Source of the DNA: Ascochyta rabiei
Taxonomy: Eukaryota; Ascomycota; Dothideomycetes; Pleosporales; Didymellaceae
Direction: 5' to 3'
NCBI RefSeq assembly: GCF_004011695.2
Contig: NC_082417.1
Coordinates: forward strand, 248,001-312,000
Length of the DNA: 64,000 nt
The notes beneath the pieces were generated by a model. The model made no database searches and was not told the origin of the DNA. It worked only from the letters and a program-made list of their open reading frames with translations. This document shows positions 30,676 to 43,450 of the stretch, in pieces (the first letter of the stretch is position 1; every line of letters starts with the position of its first letter). A program made the translations under genes and the position numbers.

Positions 30676-33600
30676 TCAGTCCTTACTTGGGCCTCGACCT
30701 AGCAGCTTCATCCCTACGGCGAGCGCCTTTTGTTTCTTGTTTTTGCTGCCTTCTTCTCCCTCGCCATAGCTTGTCACAGGTCTGTCGCCTTCTTCGACCA
30801 CGCTCCCGTTCCTACCGAACGGAAAACTGCTGTTGTTGCCGGTAGAGTTGGCCCTGTCTCTGCCACGGTGGTTGGCGAACGGCGTAACGCTCGTGATGTG
30901 CTTACTCAGACTATGAATAAGATTCGCATGGCCTGGTTCCGTATTGTCTACTCTGCTCAGCTCGTCGGCAAATGCGCGTCCGTCGGCGATGTCGTCGATG
31001 CCCAGACCGTGTTCGTCGTGGCGGTGTCGGTGTAGACCACCAAGGATGGAGCCGTGTGTTGAGCGCCCGTCTGCGCTCGTGCCTGGCCGGAGCGACGATT
31101 CTTCGGACACGGTGGAAATGAAGCTGCCTTGGCGACCGGACGTGAAGCTGCGCCGTACGCCGTCGGCGGATGAGCCGCCGGGGGAGTGGTCGCGTAGAGA
31201 CGCTGCCTCTGAACCGCTCATGTCAGGCGACGTGTTGAGCATGGTGGAGCTGTTCGCGATTTGGCGAAGACGCGTCTGTTGCGTTTTGCTCGGGCGGTGA
31301 TGTGAGAATTTATTGCCGACTATAGCGCCCGCGTGCGAGATGAGCGCGCGAATGACGTCCTTCTTGAGTTGCAAGGCAAGATCGAGGTTCGACCATGTCT
31401 TGTTGCGGTACTCAAGCGTGGGCATCTTGAACACCAGATCGTGCACATCCTCAAAGTTTCGCGATCCTTTGCCCTTGTATGACAAGCACAGTACCATCGA
31501 GGGGATGCGAACGTAGGCCAGTGTCATGTAGTTGCTTGCTCGGTTCATCATCTGCGTCAAATCGTCACTCCTCTCTTTCTTCTCCTTTTTGTCGGCGCGC
31601 TTGTCTATCGTCGTCATGCCCGTGCCAGTTCGGTAGAGGGTGAACTTCTTCGCAGTGCGCTCAGACTCATTTGCAGTCATGGATGATGTGTTGGAGCGGA
31701 CTGACCCAGGCCTGCCGTGTATGTTGAGCGAAGAGCCTGACGGTGTTGCCATGGCAGAGTTGGGATGTAGCGTTCGGCGCAGCTCAGTCCCGCTGCGAGA
31801 CGGGTTGTTGTCACGGAAAAGTGATCGGAAACCGTTGAGACCAGGTCTCCTCTCAGGACTGCTCTTGGGCCTACCGAGAGCTTTGTTTTGTGGATCCGGT
31901 AGCTTCAACGTGGGCGTCAGGCGGGATCTGAGCGCAGTCGAGGCATCGTCCTGCGAGACCGAGCTGCCCATGCTAGTGCTGACACCGGAAGCTATGCTGC
32001 CATTCGTATCCTCATCTTCTTCGTCTTGCGCAGGAAGCGTGTGCTTGATCATGAAGGGCGAGGAGCTGCCATTTTCTGCATTCTTGTCCTTGATGGCAGG
32101 GAAAACGTACTCGAACAGCTTCTTGCCAATCTCCCATTCCAGCTGGACCTTCAGCGGGTGGAGCATGACTTCAAAGTGCTCCATGACCGGTATGCCTGCA
32201 ATTGCTTCCAGCATGACAAATTGAACCTTTAAGCACTTTGCGTTCTCAGGTAGCGGCTTGTTGTTTTCCAAGTAAGGTAAGATCATCTCTGGGTACAGCG
32301 CATTTGGGAGCAGGTTCAGGCCACGAGCGTCCTCAATCTCCAAAGAGTTGAAGTTGGACCCGTCGTTGTTGTCGGTGCGGTCGTACAGGGCGTTCTTCAG
32401 CTGAAACTCCGCGAGAGACTCTTGGCCCTCGCGCAGCAAATGCCACACAATCTCCGACGCGGAGATGTACCATCGAAGGAGACCCGTGGACTGCTTGGCC
32501 TGCGCTCGGTCGTCTTGTTTACGTTGAGCAGTGGTGATGGCTTTCATGACAAAGAAGAGTTCGTCTTCGTACACAGCTAGGTCTTTTTCGACTTCCACGC
32601 GGTCTTCCCATCCCTGCTTGTCCAAGTATCTTTCGTTGACCTGGAATACTGTTTTGATTTCCTCCAGCTGTCGGATACGCTCCTGCAGACCAATGACTAG
32701 ACTCGGTGCTCCGGTGAGATCACTGAAATCAGAAGCCAGCATGATCTTCTCCAAACGTTCGTTGCGTGTCTTCTCAAGCGGTTCGCGGTATAGTAGCAGA
32801 TCCAGAACGATGACATATATGGCGTAGTATTGTCGTGAGTCGCACAAAGCTCGAACGTGAGGGAAATCGACCCAGAGATGGTCAATCCTGCTCTCCGTGT
32901 TTTGCGCGCTCTTCGACGACGCAGCATCACCGGAAACGTCGTCGTTGTACTTGAGACGCAATGTGTTGTATTTGTCGTACCGCATACTGGCTGAAGTCCT
33001 CTGCACCACTCTCTGGAAGCCGTGTGGATTTGTGTGGAACTCAAACATGACCTCGAAAGGCACCCAGGGTGGCCAAGCTGAGCCGGCTGGGGTTCCATAC
33101 GTGCTTCCAGAGTACTTGTGGATCTCATCCATGCCGCTGAAGATCTGAGCATTGGTGACGAAGATTTGAAGACTGTCCATGGCAGCAGTAAATCGGCGCT
33201 GCACCAAGCCGGAGACCTCATCCATGACTCGGTCTTTGTCCATGATCTGCAGGACCTTAAGCTGCATTCCCTTTGCCGTCACGAGCACAGCAGCCTTAGT
33301 ATTGCGCTCGCTTTGCAGCTGAATCTGAGGGGCAATGAGGCGAACGATGTATGCGTTCTGAGGCACATAATCAGCATTGACATCCTTCTCCGCGGAGTCT
33401 TGTTTATCTTGGGCTTCCTTGTTCTTGTCGCTGCCATCAGCCTCGTCGGTTTCAACGAATTTCTTCCCGTCAGCCAGAAGCTGTTGAATAGTCTCGTCGA
33501 TGCCAAGACCTTGGTCGCTCTGCGTTTCCGGAGTTGTTGGATCCATGTCAGGACTGGAAGTCGACGGGCTGCGTGACTTGTTCTGCTCCTCGACAACATC

Positions 33601-36600
33601 CAAGATGAACTTCACGGCCCTCCGGGACATGTAGTAGACGAAGCCTCGACGTTGACTGACTTGATGGATGTAGCGTAAGATGATGTTTCGCAACGAGTTT
33701 CCCCACTTCAGATGCACGTTGTGAATGATGAAGCGGTTGTTGAAGTCGCTGATGTAGTCGACATTTGGGGCAGAGTCCATGTTCTTGGTGTCCGAGTCGT
33801 TTGCTGGATCTTCTTCGTGTGCTTCGTAAAACTCATCGTCCGTGTCTGGCTCACCCTTCGGGACAGCGTTGGCCACGTTGGCTGCTAGCCGGTCAAGAAG
33901 ACTCTCGTGCATGGACGTGAGAAACTCCAGCTTTCGTTGCAGGAACAGGGCATGCGTCTTGAGGGTGTTCAGGCGGCGTTCCGCTTCCTTTCGATTATCG
34001 CTGATCTCACGCACGATCTTGACCTCTTGTTCGCCGATTGCACGATGGTTGTGCTCTATCTGGTTCTTGACACGCTGTATCCGTTGTTCGATCAAGTCGC
34101 ATTGAATCCGCCGCGGATCGTTACGTGCTGACATGACACAGTGATGCGTTGGCTCGTTACCGAACGCACTGGTTCTGTGAACGTCACCGGATATATTGTC
34201 GGCGTGATCAGTCTGGCGGAAATAGGTGAAGTGCGGGGCGAATGCGAGCGGGAGGATTTGCGTCTCGGGATGACGATCGGATGGCAGAATCCATCCAAGT
34301 TCAATGAAGTCGTCCATGTCGACCCAGCCCCAGTCATTGTCGGGGATCGTGAACCTGGACAGATCAGCGCTCAGATACTCTTGATTGAAGCCTGCGAGAT
34401 CCTCAGCAGTAGCATGGTCCACATCATCCGAACCAGTCCCTGCTATGCTCGCTGACACTGCCCGAACGTCGGTTTTGATGAGATCCAGCTGCACCTGATT
34501 CATGCGCATGCCCGTGGTCTGATTCTGCTTGCTGTCTTCCTTGCCCTTTGGCGCCTGAACCACGGTGCGGAACTCCTCGCGGCGCTGGTGAAGATCAAGC
34601 ATGAAGCTATCCACACGCGCCTTCAATCCGGTAGCGGATACAATGCCCGAGCCGTACTCTTCAGCATCCTTGTGCTTGTAGATGTGGCTCATGTACAACG
34701 GCGACAAGAGCAGGTTATACTTGATCGTTGCCAGATGTCGGCCAAACTTCTTGCTAGACTTCTCAACGCCGGGCCATAGCTTGCCCTGTCGCACAGGCAG
34801 CGACATGGCGCCTGAGAACATATCCCACCAGTTGTAAAATTGGGTGAAGAAGCGAGGGGTGAGGTGAACACTGTTGTATGTTTTGGATGCATCCTGGTTC
34901 GACACTGACCACTCACGATCATATGGTGCGGCGATGGCGATGGACATGTGGATGTGGTGACTGCGGAAGCCTCGGAAAGCATCGTACCCCTGGTCGTTGT
35001 CAGGGCTGCACCAGGTGTTACACATTGCAAACCTACCTTTCCGTTCGATGGCTTCGCGTATTTGGGGTTCTTGAGCGCCACGTTGTAATGAGGGATGAAG
35101 TCGAACGAACGACCACCACTGTCCAGGTTGCGCTCAAACACCAATCCTACACCCCATCGAACATTGCCGTTAAGCTTCATGACGGTCTTCTTGAACACAG
35201 CAAGCTGCCTACGACTTGCGAGACTAGACGCGCTCTCAGGACGACTGCTTTCTGCGTCGGATTCATTGCGCGCATAATGACCCAGATCGGGTATGGCGAG
35301 AACGTAACTTCCACTCTTCACGACCATGAAGTTGCGTGGATCTTCGTCTTCTGCGAGAGTGAGCCTGACATCGTCTTGCCAGCACATGACGAAACCAGCG
35401 CCGTGGCCAGTTACCATGTATGGATCACGAGAACCTAGGAAATGTCAGCAAGGAGCTGTGCATGTGATGAATAGAAGGTCTACCTTTGAGGATAAGATGG
35501 ACATCGCCGTCGCCCTTCCACGAGATATTGATACGTGAGTGGAAGGTCAACCTGATCTTGTCCCAAAAACCCACACGCTCGGATGGGTCAACAGCCGGCT
35601 TGGTGAAGTTCTCAATGATTTGCATCATGTCTTGAATGGCCGGCTGGTACGAAGTGCCCCAGGTGATCCTTGTCGGATACGCCGAGTTGATGTCAACGTT
35701 CATATCCGAGTAGGTCTTGACCGGCGCTACCGTGCGGCGAACGTCGACTGCAAAGCCACCTGAAAGCTCACCAGAAAGAGTCTCTTCCTTGGGCACAACG
35801 ACCACTCTACTCACCCGCGAAGACTCTACATCTCTAAATTCTTCGGCGATGACAAAGTCGGTCCGCAATGACAGACTAGGCAAACGTGAAGACCCCACAT
35901 TCCCTATCGACGGAATATGTACAAGTGGCAGTGGGTAGTCTCGAAGGTGAAGCTTGGCTTCGCCAGCATTGATCTGGACGTGCATAGGAATGAGCAAAGA
36001 GTACTGCATGTCTGTCGGCATGCCTTTGCCGACACGCTGGAGAAACTTGGGGTACTCCGACATGGGGAATGAGGGTTTGTCGACAGTGATGTTGAGGTCG
36101 CTGACTGCAAAAGCCACGAGCGCGGGCCGCTGAGGGATGGAAAGGATGGTCTCTTTCTGTTCGAAATCGTCTGGCAGCTCGTCCAAACCCCAGAACATGG
36201 AGCGGATGTCATGCATTGAGCGGTTCTGCGTTGCCAGTGCGTGATCGATGCGCTTCCTCCAGGTCTGAGCGTTGAGGACCTTCAACTTTTCGAGAGCGTC
36301 CTCGACAGATGTTCGACAAGAGCCGCTCAAGTCACTGAAACCGTCTTTGTTGTAGCGCATGGGACGATCACCGTCGAGAGAGTCCAGGTCGCTCGAATCT
36401 GCACTCTTGGTACGGCGATGAAATCGGGAACTCTTCTCCCTACCCTTGGACTTGTTCCGTCCACGATGTCCCTGTTGACCATTGTGAGCAGACCTAGCAC
36501 GATGGCGGGACCCACCACTTCGCAGCTCATCCTGCTGCTGCAACTTTTTGACCTTGAGCTCAAAAGCTTGTTCACGTGCAAGTCGTTGCTTCTGCTCCAT

Positions 36601-39600
36601 GAGTCCAATGCGGTAGATGGTTCCCAGCTTCCACTCAAAAGAGCTGTCCTCGAGCTCGAGTAAGACAGCGCGACTTCGGAGTGAGATCTTCGGCACATGC
36701 TTTGGGCCCTCTGGTGCTTTATCCAGCACGTACTCGTTTGTGCCTGTCTTGAATCGATGATGCATCTGTTTAGCAACCTTGGTTGTGTTTGTGATGTTAT
36801 CAAAGATCTTGTGCACGACCAACTGATGCGGTACCGCGATTCGAATGGCGTCTGTAGCGATATCGATCGACTTGTCGTCGGTGACCGTGTGGCCGTACCT
36901 GCGCTTGGTCTGCCGGTAGTCCAAGCGCAGTGACTTGACGCTGACAATACGGCTCCAGACGCGTTTGACGTTGGGGTTCTCAGCGTAGAGCCGGAGAAGG
37001 CGTGATCGCAAGAACGGAGGCTGCCAACGGTGCTGGCCAGCCTCGACACCATAGACTTGAAGCATAAGCGGCGGATCGGATGGCATGTCGGCCTTGATTT
37101 GGATGAACTGGGCCTTGAAATCGACTGTGACAATCTCGGGGCCATCACCACCCATAGGACCCAGGACATCACCGTCGAGCGATGGCACTGCGAGATGGGT
37201 AGGCGATAAGACGGGCGACATGGGTGACATGGGCTCATCGAAAGGAGTAGGCTCCTGGGGCACGACAAACGAGCGTCTCAACACTTGCATAGCCATGCCC
37301 ATGGCAAAGTGGCGATACAGGGAGTACCGTACATACAAGCGCTGTGAGAACGAGTGGATGTGGAAGATGGGGCCTTGTTTGTCGGACGTCGTGCTGAACG
37401 CCACTTCCATGCGCGGTAATGATAAAGAGGGGTCCTGCTCCCACTGATCGGCAGCCTCGATGACAAAGCCTTCCAGTCCAGAGAAGTGAAGTGCAAGTCG
37501 TCTTCCATCCGTTGCGTTGCCAGAAGGCTTCTTGAGCGGCTTTGGCGAGGGTGATGTCGGTGGACGGAGAAGGTGCTCGTCTCGATTGATGGTTCGGCTC
37601 GGTGCACGCCGGCGCACTGGCCTAAGGTCGCTTTCTTCGTCTCGACTGTGCTTGTACTCGGCCGTGCAAGAGTCAAGGTGCACTGCAGCTCCACGACTGT
37701 GCTTCGATACAGCTTCGTCGACGCCAGCAACTTCGATGTTGAAGTCTGAGCCTTGCAGGTGTACGTAAGAAAGCCAAGGCGGCGGCTTGCGGAGGAAGTT
37801 GATGCCCTTCTTCTTCGGGGCGCCGTGCTTTTTGCGTCTATCTTTCTGGAGATGGGTGACGATCTGCCGTAGGCCCTCGCTGATCTCTGGACGAACGAGA
37901 TAGAAAGAAAAGGTTTGCGCCATGCCACGCAATTCGACCGTGACATCAGGTGAGGCGCTCAATTGCATTTTGAACTCAAGGTAGTCTGTCAGAAGCAAGC
38001 TATGTTTCTCAATCGCTGCGGTCTGGTAGTACAGCTGCTGCGCGTTCATACGGAAGGTCGAGAGGAGAGCGTAGTGAAGCTCGCCATCGGCGGCGTGCGA
38101 CGACTCCACATCCAAGGACAAGGACGAGGATGCAGAGATGAGCAGATCAAAGTCGTCCGTCCCTCGTCGATCAGGATCCATGGGAGGCAAGGTCACTCTT
38201 ATGACGGGTTCGTGAATGGAGATTTTGATGTTCGCTTTGGGCAGCAGACGTCGAACGAGGTATCGCCTGCTGTTCCGCGTCTTCTGTGGTCTCCGGCGTG
38301 TCTCGTAGGTGTTGAAGATGGACAATAGTAATGGCAGGTGCTTGGGATCCAGATCCAGCGAGGGAGAAGTAATGACAAGATTAGCGAAAAGAATGTTGGT
38401 GTTGCGCTCGGCGCTGTCTTTGTCGCTGGAGAATTGTATGGTTTTGGAGGGGAGAGTCGTGTTCAGCGTGGTCGTGGCCATGGGAACGTAAAGGAGGCGC
38501 TCAGGGTGGCCAGAGCCATCGTCGATACCGACGGAGATGGAGATGGCGGCCAACAGGGCTTGGTGTGCTATGTCGTTTGGGGAAAAGTACATGAGGTGAG
38601 CGGGACTTCGAGGGTCCAGTCGCAGAAGGTCCATGCCCACTTCCTTCATGGCGAGGTTGAGGTAGACGTCTGGTTCGGTTTTGCGACTCGGTCTGATCTG
38701 CTTGGTGAGGCCGACGAAACTGATGGCGAACTGAAACTCGTGGATTCCGCGCAGGATCGAGCTAGCAAACTCTCTCGAATCGGATACGGTCTGCAAGATG
38801 CTGTCCTCTCGACTTTCCGGGTGATCGAGCTCCTCGATCACGTCGGTGAGCGAGACATCTGGCTGGCTGGTGTCGGTGTCGTTTTGGTCTCGCGCGGTGG
38901 CTGGCTTGCGCTTCTTGGCGCGTTGGATGCACAGCTTGACATCGTCGTAGGGGATGCTCAAGCGTCCCAGCTTGAGCGCAATGGACGCGTCTCGTAGGCC
39001 CTCGAGCTCCTTCTTGAGAAAGCCGTGGATGTTCAGGGCGCAGTGATCGAGCAGCTCGGTGGACTCGCCTCCTTCTGGCGTGAACAGGACGCTGCGCAGG
39101 GTCAGGTGCCACTCGGCCGGCCGTTGCTCCTGGGTGGAATGGAGGTTGTGGTGATTGAAGAGGCGGCTGCGGTCGACCGTCTTGCGCCTGGTGTCGACAG
39201 CCAGAGACAGGTCGCCCACCTGGACAGCGCCGACATCGAGGACCACGACGGTGGTGGAGGAGGCCAGCAGGTCGACCAGACAGATGTAGTGGATGTTGCG
39301 GTGCAGGCGCTTGATCTTCTCCTTTGCGTCGGTTAAGCGCTTCCACGTCAAGCTCCGCCGGTGGTGCTCGGGGCGGTGGTGGTCGTTGTCTTGGACAAGC
39401 ACGTCTGGCGTGTTGGCGGCGGTTTTGGGCTTGTGGGTGGAGCCAGTCGAGGGATTCGAGGGATTCGAGCCTACGGCCTTGCTCGTAGGCTTCTCGCCCA
39501 GGGCGCGGAGGTCGAGGGTGACCTTGAGCTCGGTCAATCTGATGCTGACCCATGTGGGCTGGGCGAAGGTGGGGCGGTGGAGGGAGAAGCCAAGGCCACG

Positions 39601-39774
39601 GATCTCGATGCGCAGGCCGTCCCTGGGGGTGAAGGCGATGCGGCGCAGGCCCGAGTAGCCCAATCGCTGGATGGACACGCCGGTGACGACGCGGATGAAG
39701 GCGAAGAGGACGAAGCTCAGCAGGTACAGCAGGAGCAGGAGCCCGGCCAGAAACTGCAGCGTGGGCAGGGCCAT
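30676..39774 (-). CDS. FMP27: Fmp27/Hobbit-type bridge-like lipid transfer protein
   Basis: Three exons, 39774-35484, 35434-35037 and 34989-30676 (introns 49 and 48 nt), encode 3000 aa, larger than yeast Fmp27 (about 2630). Residues 6-30 are a hydrophobic anchor typical of repeating beta-groove (RBG) proteins, which sit in the ER and form long hydrophobic channels moving lipids to the plasma membrane at contact sites. The family signature GFWDKIRLTFHSRINISWKG lies at the end of exon 1 and continues across the first intron into exon 2. Long charged, low-complexity segments occur near 1100-1160 (Lys/Arg/His/Ser) and after about 2450. The C-terminal part contains a further folded region with long predicted helices (EQRIQRVKNQIEHNHRA and following). 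It is the largest gene here and its upstream flank is packed with G-rich repeats. Confidence 0.93.
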
Positions 39775-39813
39775 GGTTGGAGCTCAGTCGGCGGCCATGG
39801 ACCGGGGGTATGG

Positions 39814-39856
39814 TGGGTGGGTTGTGGGTTGTGGGTTGTGGGTTGTGGGTGGTGGG
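39814..39856 (+). repeat. GGGTTGT repeat, potential G-quadruplex
   Basis: At least five GGG runs separated by four-base loops (GGG-TTGT) lie 40-80 bp upstream of the FMP27 start codon, on the strand opposite to its coding strand. The pattern meets the simple four-run G-quadruplex rule. Confidence 0.7.
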
Positions 39857-39905
39857 TGCGGCGTGCGGCGTGCGGTGTGCGGTGTGTATGGGCCGTGTGC
39901 GGTGT

Positions 39906-39909
<4 letters not shown>

Positions 39910-39952
<43 letters not shown>

Positions 39953-40040
39953 AGGGCGATGCGGTGGGCGGTAGGGCGAAGCGGTGGGCGGTAGGGCGAA
40001 GCGGTGGGCGGTAGGGCGAAGCGGTGGGCGGTAGGGCGAA
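39910..40040 (+). repeat. GGGCGGT 7-mers grading into a 20-bp tandem repeat
   Basis: About six GGGCGGT units fill 39910-39952, overlapping a 20-bp repeat at 39941-40040 in five copies (39941, 39961, 39981, 40001, 40021). Copies two to five are identical; the first differs at its last base. Together with the neighbouring GGGTTGT tract this makes over 200 bp of G-rich sequence upstream of FMP27. The perfect copies suggest recent expansion. Confidence 0.85.
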
Positions 40041-40809
40041 GAGGTGGGCCCTATCGTGGGTGGTGTGCGCGGGTGCACGCGACGTGCGTGGGGGATTCGA
40101 GGGCCGGCCTGCTGGACATGGTCGAGGGTGGAGCGTCGAGGGAAAGCTAGGGCCGGGCGCGCATCGAGAAGGGAGAGCTGTGCGACGTTGGCAGCCGACC
40201 GGGCGCTGGGAGACGAGGACGGAGATAGCGCGGGCGGTGCGGACGTAGGCAAAGGCCAAAGACTCCAAAGTGGGCGGGAGTCCCGGATGCGCAGCGCAGC
40301 GCAGCGGAGTCGAGTGGAGGGTCGCGTGTGCTTGTGCGTGTGCGTGGCGAGTGGTGGCTGAGTGGTGGCTGAGCACAGGGTGGCAGTGTGGCACCTACCA
40401 CCGCAGTTCGCGGGGCTGCAGAGGCCTGTCCGCACCCGCCAACCACAACCATGCTTCGGAAATTCGGCACCTGTCGCCCGGGCCGTGCGCGACCCTGGTC
40501 TCTTCTCTCATTCCACCTCATGACTGCCGCTGTCGCCCGTCTTCATGACGCTGGTCACTGAATTGTCACTGAAATGTCAATGGCAATGGCAATGGCAATG
40601 GCAATGGCAATGGCAATGGCAATGGCAATGGCAATGGCAATGGCAATGGGCTTGCGCGTCTTATTCCCGTGTCCGTCACCTCTGAGCCGGGGACCCACTA
40701 CCTGTGCATAGATACGTACCGGGCACGCAACACTCCATTCACCCTACAACCTACAAGCACGGCTTGAAGAAACCCACTGCCTTCGCCTCTCCACCCATGC
40801 CTACACGCT
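40041..40809. other. Upstream flank of FMP27 with hexamer microsatellite
   Basis: The region is GC-rich to about 40560 and contains (CAATGG)12 at 40578-40649. Overlapping long ORFs on both strands here are by-products of the GC-rich repeats rather than genes. Confidence 0.5.
40578..40649 (+). repeat. (CAATGG)12 microsatellite
   Basis: Twelve perfect hexamer units, the purest simple repeat in the window. It lies about 800 bp upstream of FMP27 and 160 bp past the 3' end of the adjacent hypothetical gene. Likely length-polymorphic. Confidence 0.9.
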
Positions 40810-41601
40810 TCAGAGACAGAACATGTCCAGCATCCACTGTCGGAGCTTGCCCAGCGCCCTCGGTCGACTCCCAGCCACTCTCTCTCCCTCCTCCCTGTTG
40901 TCGTCTGCATGGTCTTGGCTGGTGGTGCAGACGCCCACACTCTTCCTAGCCTCCTCTGCCGCTCTTTTGATCTCTATACCGTCCTGCTGTATTGGACGGG
41001 CCAGTTCGCTTCGGGAAGAATCCCACTTTCCTCGCCACTGTTCAATGAGGGGCCCCGTGCGTATCCTTGGGTGTGGGTTACGGGCCCTGCGGCTGAACGG
41101 CTTCGGCTGGTGCCGCCTGAGCAGTAGCTCTTTCCAGCCGCTTGGCCGCTTCACCGGTCCCACGGCTCCCACGCTTCCATCAGCCCAGGAGGCCTTCCAC
41201 GTAGTCCAGGGACATGCTGGCGTCTCCCAGTGCGTCCACATCGTGGCATCCATCGACAGGGCCCGCCGACACGCACGGTAGGCAATGCCAGCCCAAGCGG
41301 GGTCCGCCGTCTGGGGCAACTGTGCGAGACCTCTTAACCATTCGTACCTGAGCTGGCCCTCCATGACGAATTTCGAGGAAGCGAGCGTACAGAGAGCCCG
41401 AACATGGTCGTGGCAGATGCGCGCATGGTCAACGTCGTTTCCCTCCGCCGTGATCCGACCCTGTCGTACGCGATGCAAGTGCACAATCTTCTGACTCTCA
41501 AGAGACGCCTCGGCCTGCAACGTCTTCTTGCTCTGGGCACCCTGCACCACCTTGGACCCTCGCTCATCATACTCTTGGCGTGTCGTCAACGAACGAAACA
41601 T
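40810..41601 (-). CDS. Hypothetical protein
   Basis: A 263-aa single frame from the ATG at 41601. It is hydrophilic, rich in Arg, Trp and Gln, with no signal peptide, membrane segment or family motif that I recognise. The N-terminal 90 residues (QEYDERGSKVVQGAQ and following) look helical; the C-terminus is basic. A 152-codon plus-strand frame overlaps it, and the region is GC-rich, so a chance ORF is possible. It lies beyond the repeat block upstream of FMP27, on the same strand. Confidence 0.4.
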   Translation of the reverse strand: MFRSLTTRQEYDERGSKVVQGAQSKKTLQAEASLESQKIVHLHRVRQGRITAEGNDVDHARICHDHVRALCTLASSKFVMEGQLRYEWLRGLAQLPQTADPAWAGIAYRACRRALSMDATMWTHWETPACPWTTWKASWADGSVGAVGPVKRPSGWKELLLRRHQPKPFSRRARNPHPRIRTGPLIEQWRGKWDSSRSELARPIQQDGIEIKRAAEEARKSVGVCTTSQDHADDNREEGERVAGSRPRALGKLRQWMLDMFCL

Positions 41602-42281
41602 CTGCTGGTTCTGTAGCACCTAGCTCTGGCCAAGACCGGCCGAGTGAGCGACGATAGCCATGTACGGCTCTCGCTGAAACGAGGTCCTACCCTCCTGCAA
41701 CAACCGCGGGGGTTGCTGAGCTGAGTCCATTCCCAAGTAAGCTGATGTGGATATAAGGATACGGCCACAGCGGTAAGAAAACGATGGAATGCCCGCCTGG
41801 CGTGCGATGTTATGTTTGGTGTCGTCGAGTTGCAGTAGGTGTACGCTGGCTGCAGCTCAGGTACGCAGAGTCACAGCCGCAGGGAGCTGCTGCTTCTCCA
41901 TTCGTGAATGGCACAGGCAGCAGCGACGAAGCAACGATCCCACCCTGCGCTACAGACGTATGTGGAGCTACTTGCAGACATCGCCCAGTATGGGTATAGG
42001 CCATGACCAACTCGATTCGAATGCACCGCCCAAGTGAAGGCAATCTACCTGCCGGCTAACTACAACAAGGCGGCTGTGCGCTCTCACTCAGCGCAAACTC
42101 AGCGCAAACTCAGCGCAAACAACCAACAAACGCACGCCTTCCACACGTCTTCCCACTTGCTGCAACTACGACCGCCAACAACGTGCGCGACCTAGCTAGC
42201 TGTCGGCCTTTTCTGCACCCACCAGCGCCTGGTCGATCGACCGATTGCTTGTCAAACTATCGCTACATCCCCATCGATGCT
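41602..42281. other. Intergenic region with 11-bp tandem repeat
   Basis: CTCAGCGCAAA is repeated three times perfectly at 42087-42119, about 165 bp upstream of the following plus-strand ORF. Small ORFs at 41784-42043 on both strands overlap each other and are not supported. Confidence 0.4.
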
Positions 42282-42707
42282 ATGGCTCCGGTAGAATTCC
42301 ATCGTTACATCGACGCCCGCGGCGACACCATCATCTACAAATTCGACCCAGAGGTGGCGCGTAGCCCCGACCCGGCATGGCCCAACGACTCAGCAGTCAG
42401 CGTATACCACCACTACATCCTCAGGAAGCATTGCACCATCAACTACCACTCTGATCTCCTCCCCTTGGACCTCGTCATGGACCGCTGGCGCAACGACAAG
42501 CCATCCTTCCAGCCCATTATCGGCATGGTCATGTACAAGGAGAACAACCATACAGACGACAGCTTTGGCGCGCACCTCAAGACACAATACATGTGGAAAG
42601 GCTGGCATCACGGCGAAGGCTACAGGCGAGGCTGGGCTAAGCTGTGTGTTTCGGGACCCTTGGCGCAGGACTTCTCTGTGAAGCCGCCGCTGATGTGGAG
42701 ATTGTAG
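42282..42707 (+). CDS. Small hypothetical protein, 141 aa
   Basis: The ATG at 42282 starts a frame with balanced composition rich in Tyr, His, Trp and Asp (VEFHRYIDARGDTIIYKFD near the start, LKTQYMWKGWHHGEGY near residue 107). No signal peptide or transmembrane span. I do not recognise a family; the even amino-acid use suggests a real protein. It reads in the same direction as the kinase-like gene downstream. Confidence 0.55.
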   Translation: MAPVEFHRYIDARGDTIIYKFDPEVARSPDPAWPNDSAVSVYHHYILRKHCTINYHSDLLPLDLVMDRWRNDKPSFQPIIGMVMYKENNHTDDSFGAHLKTQYMWKGWHHGEGYRRGWAKLCVSGPLAQDFSVKPPLMWRL

Positions 42708-43450
42708 GCAAATCGGTGGCCTAGATGGGTGGGACTGTCGCACTGTCGCGGTGCAGGACAAGAGAAGAGAGAGAGCTGTTTGGGCGCCACTTCCTCGACT
42801 GATGCCTGCAACGCCACCTGAGAAAGTGTGGAGAAAAGACTCAAAGGACCTACCAGATTTCAGATGTTCGCCTTTGACGGTGAATTCGCAGTCACCGAAA
42901 GACGATCAAGGAGAAGAGCGAGGTCGTTGTGACATACTGGGTGTTTTGGATGTCCCATCACTACCGGATATCGAACCGGAACTTGAACTGAGCGAATCAT
43001 CCAATAGACATGGCCAAGTCCCCGAAGCTCTCGAGCAAGAGCAAGATCTTATTGCACATAAGCGGAAGAAGAACACGCACAGAAACAAAAGGGAAAAGAT
43101 GCCGGTGGACTACAGACTGAAGATGGAACACTGGCCTGGCCTACTGTACGTACTAACAAAACCCTAGTGACTTTGGAGAGTGTCACTGATCTCGTGAAAT
43201 GTAGACATACACCAAGATGATAAATCTCTCTTGCAATGGCATCCATGTTTTCTCGGCCTCGTACGGCTTGGTGCGAGCAAGCAGTCCCGCACCATGCGGT
43301 ACTACGATATGACAGTGAAAGTCATCTCAGCCCGGTGAACAGTGTCTCGCACGCGCTCTGAACTTCTCCATAGCCCCTTGACTACAAAAGAGCACTTCCG
43401 TCCATCAACTCAACGCATCATAACCACACAACACCCTTGGTCTACCTACC
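42708..43450. other. Intergenic region with a doubtful ORF
   Basis: A plus-strand frame with ATG at 42802 and stop at 43167 (121 aa, acidic then Lys-rich) is possible but unsupported. The rest is the upstream region of the kinase-like gene. Confidence 0.3.

Noticed and set aside
38762..40435. 557-codon minus-strand ORF overlapping the FMP27 5' end
   Set aside because: It is the shadow frame of the FMP27 first exon extended by GC-rich repeats.
39717..40521. Long overlapping ORFs on both strands in the G-rich repeats upstream of FMP27
   Set aside because: They are produced by GC-rich tandem repeats lacking stop codons; composition is repetitive Pro/His/Arg/Thr and unrelated to any protein family.
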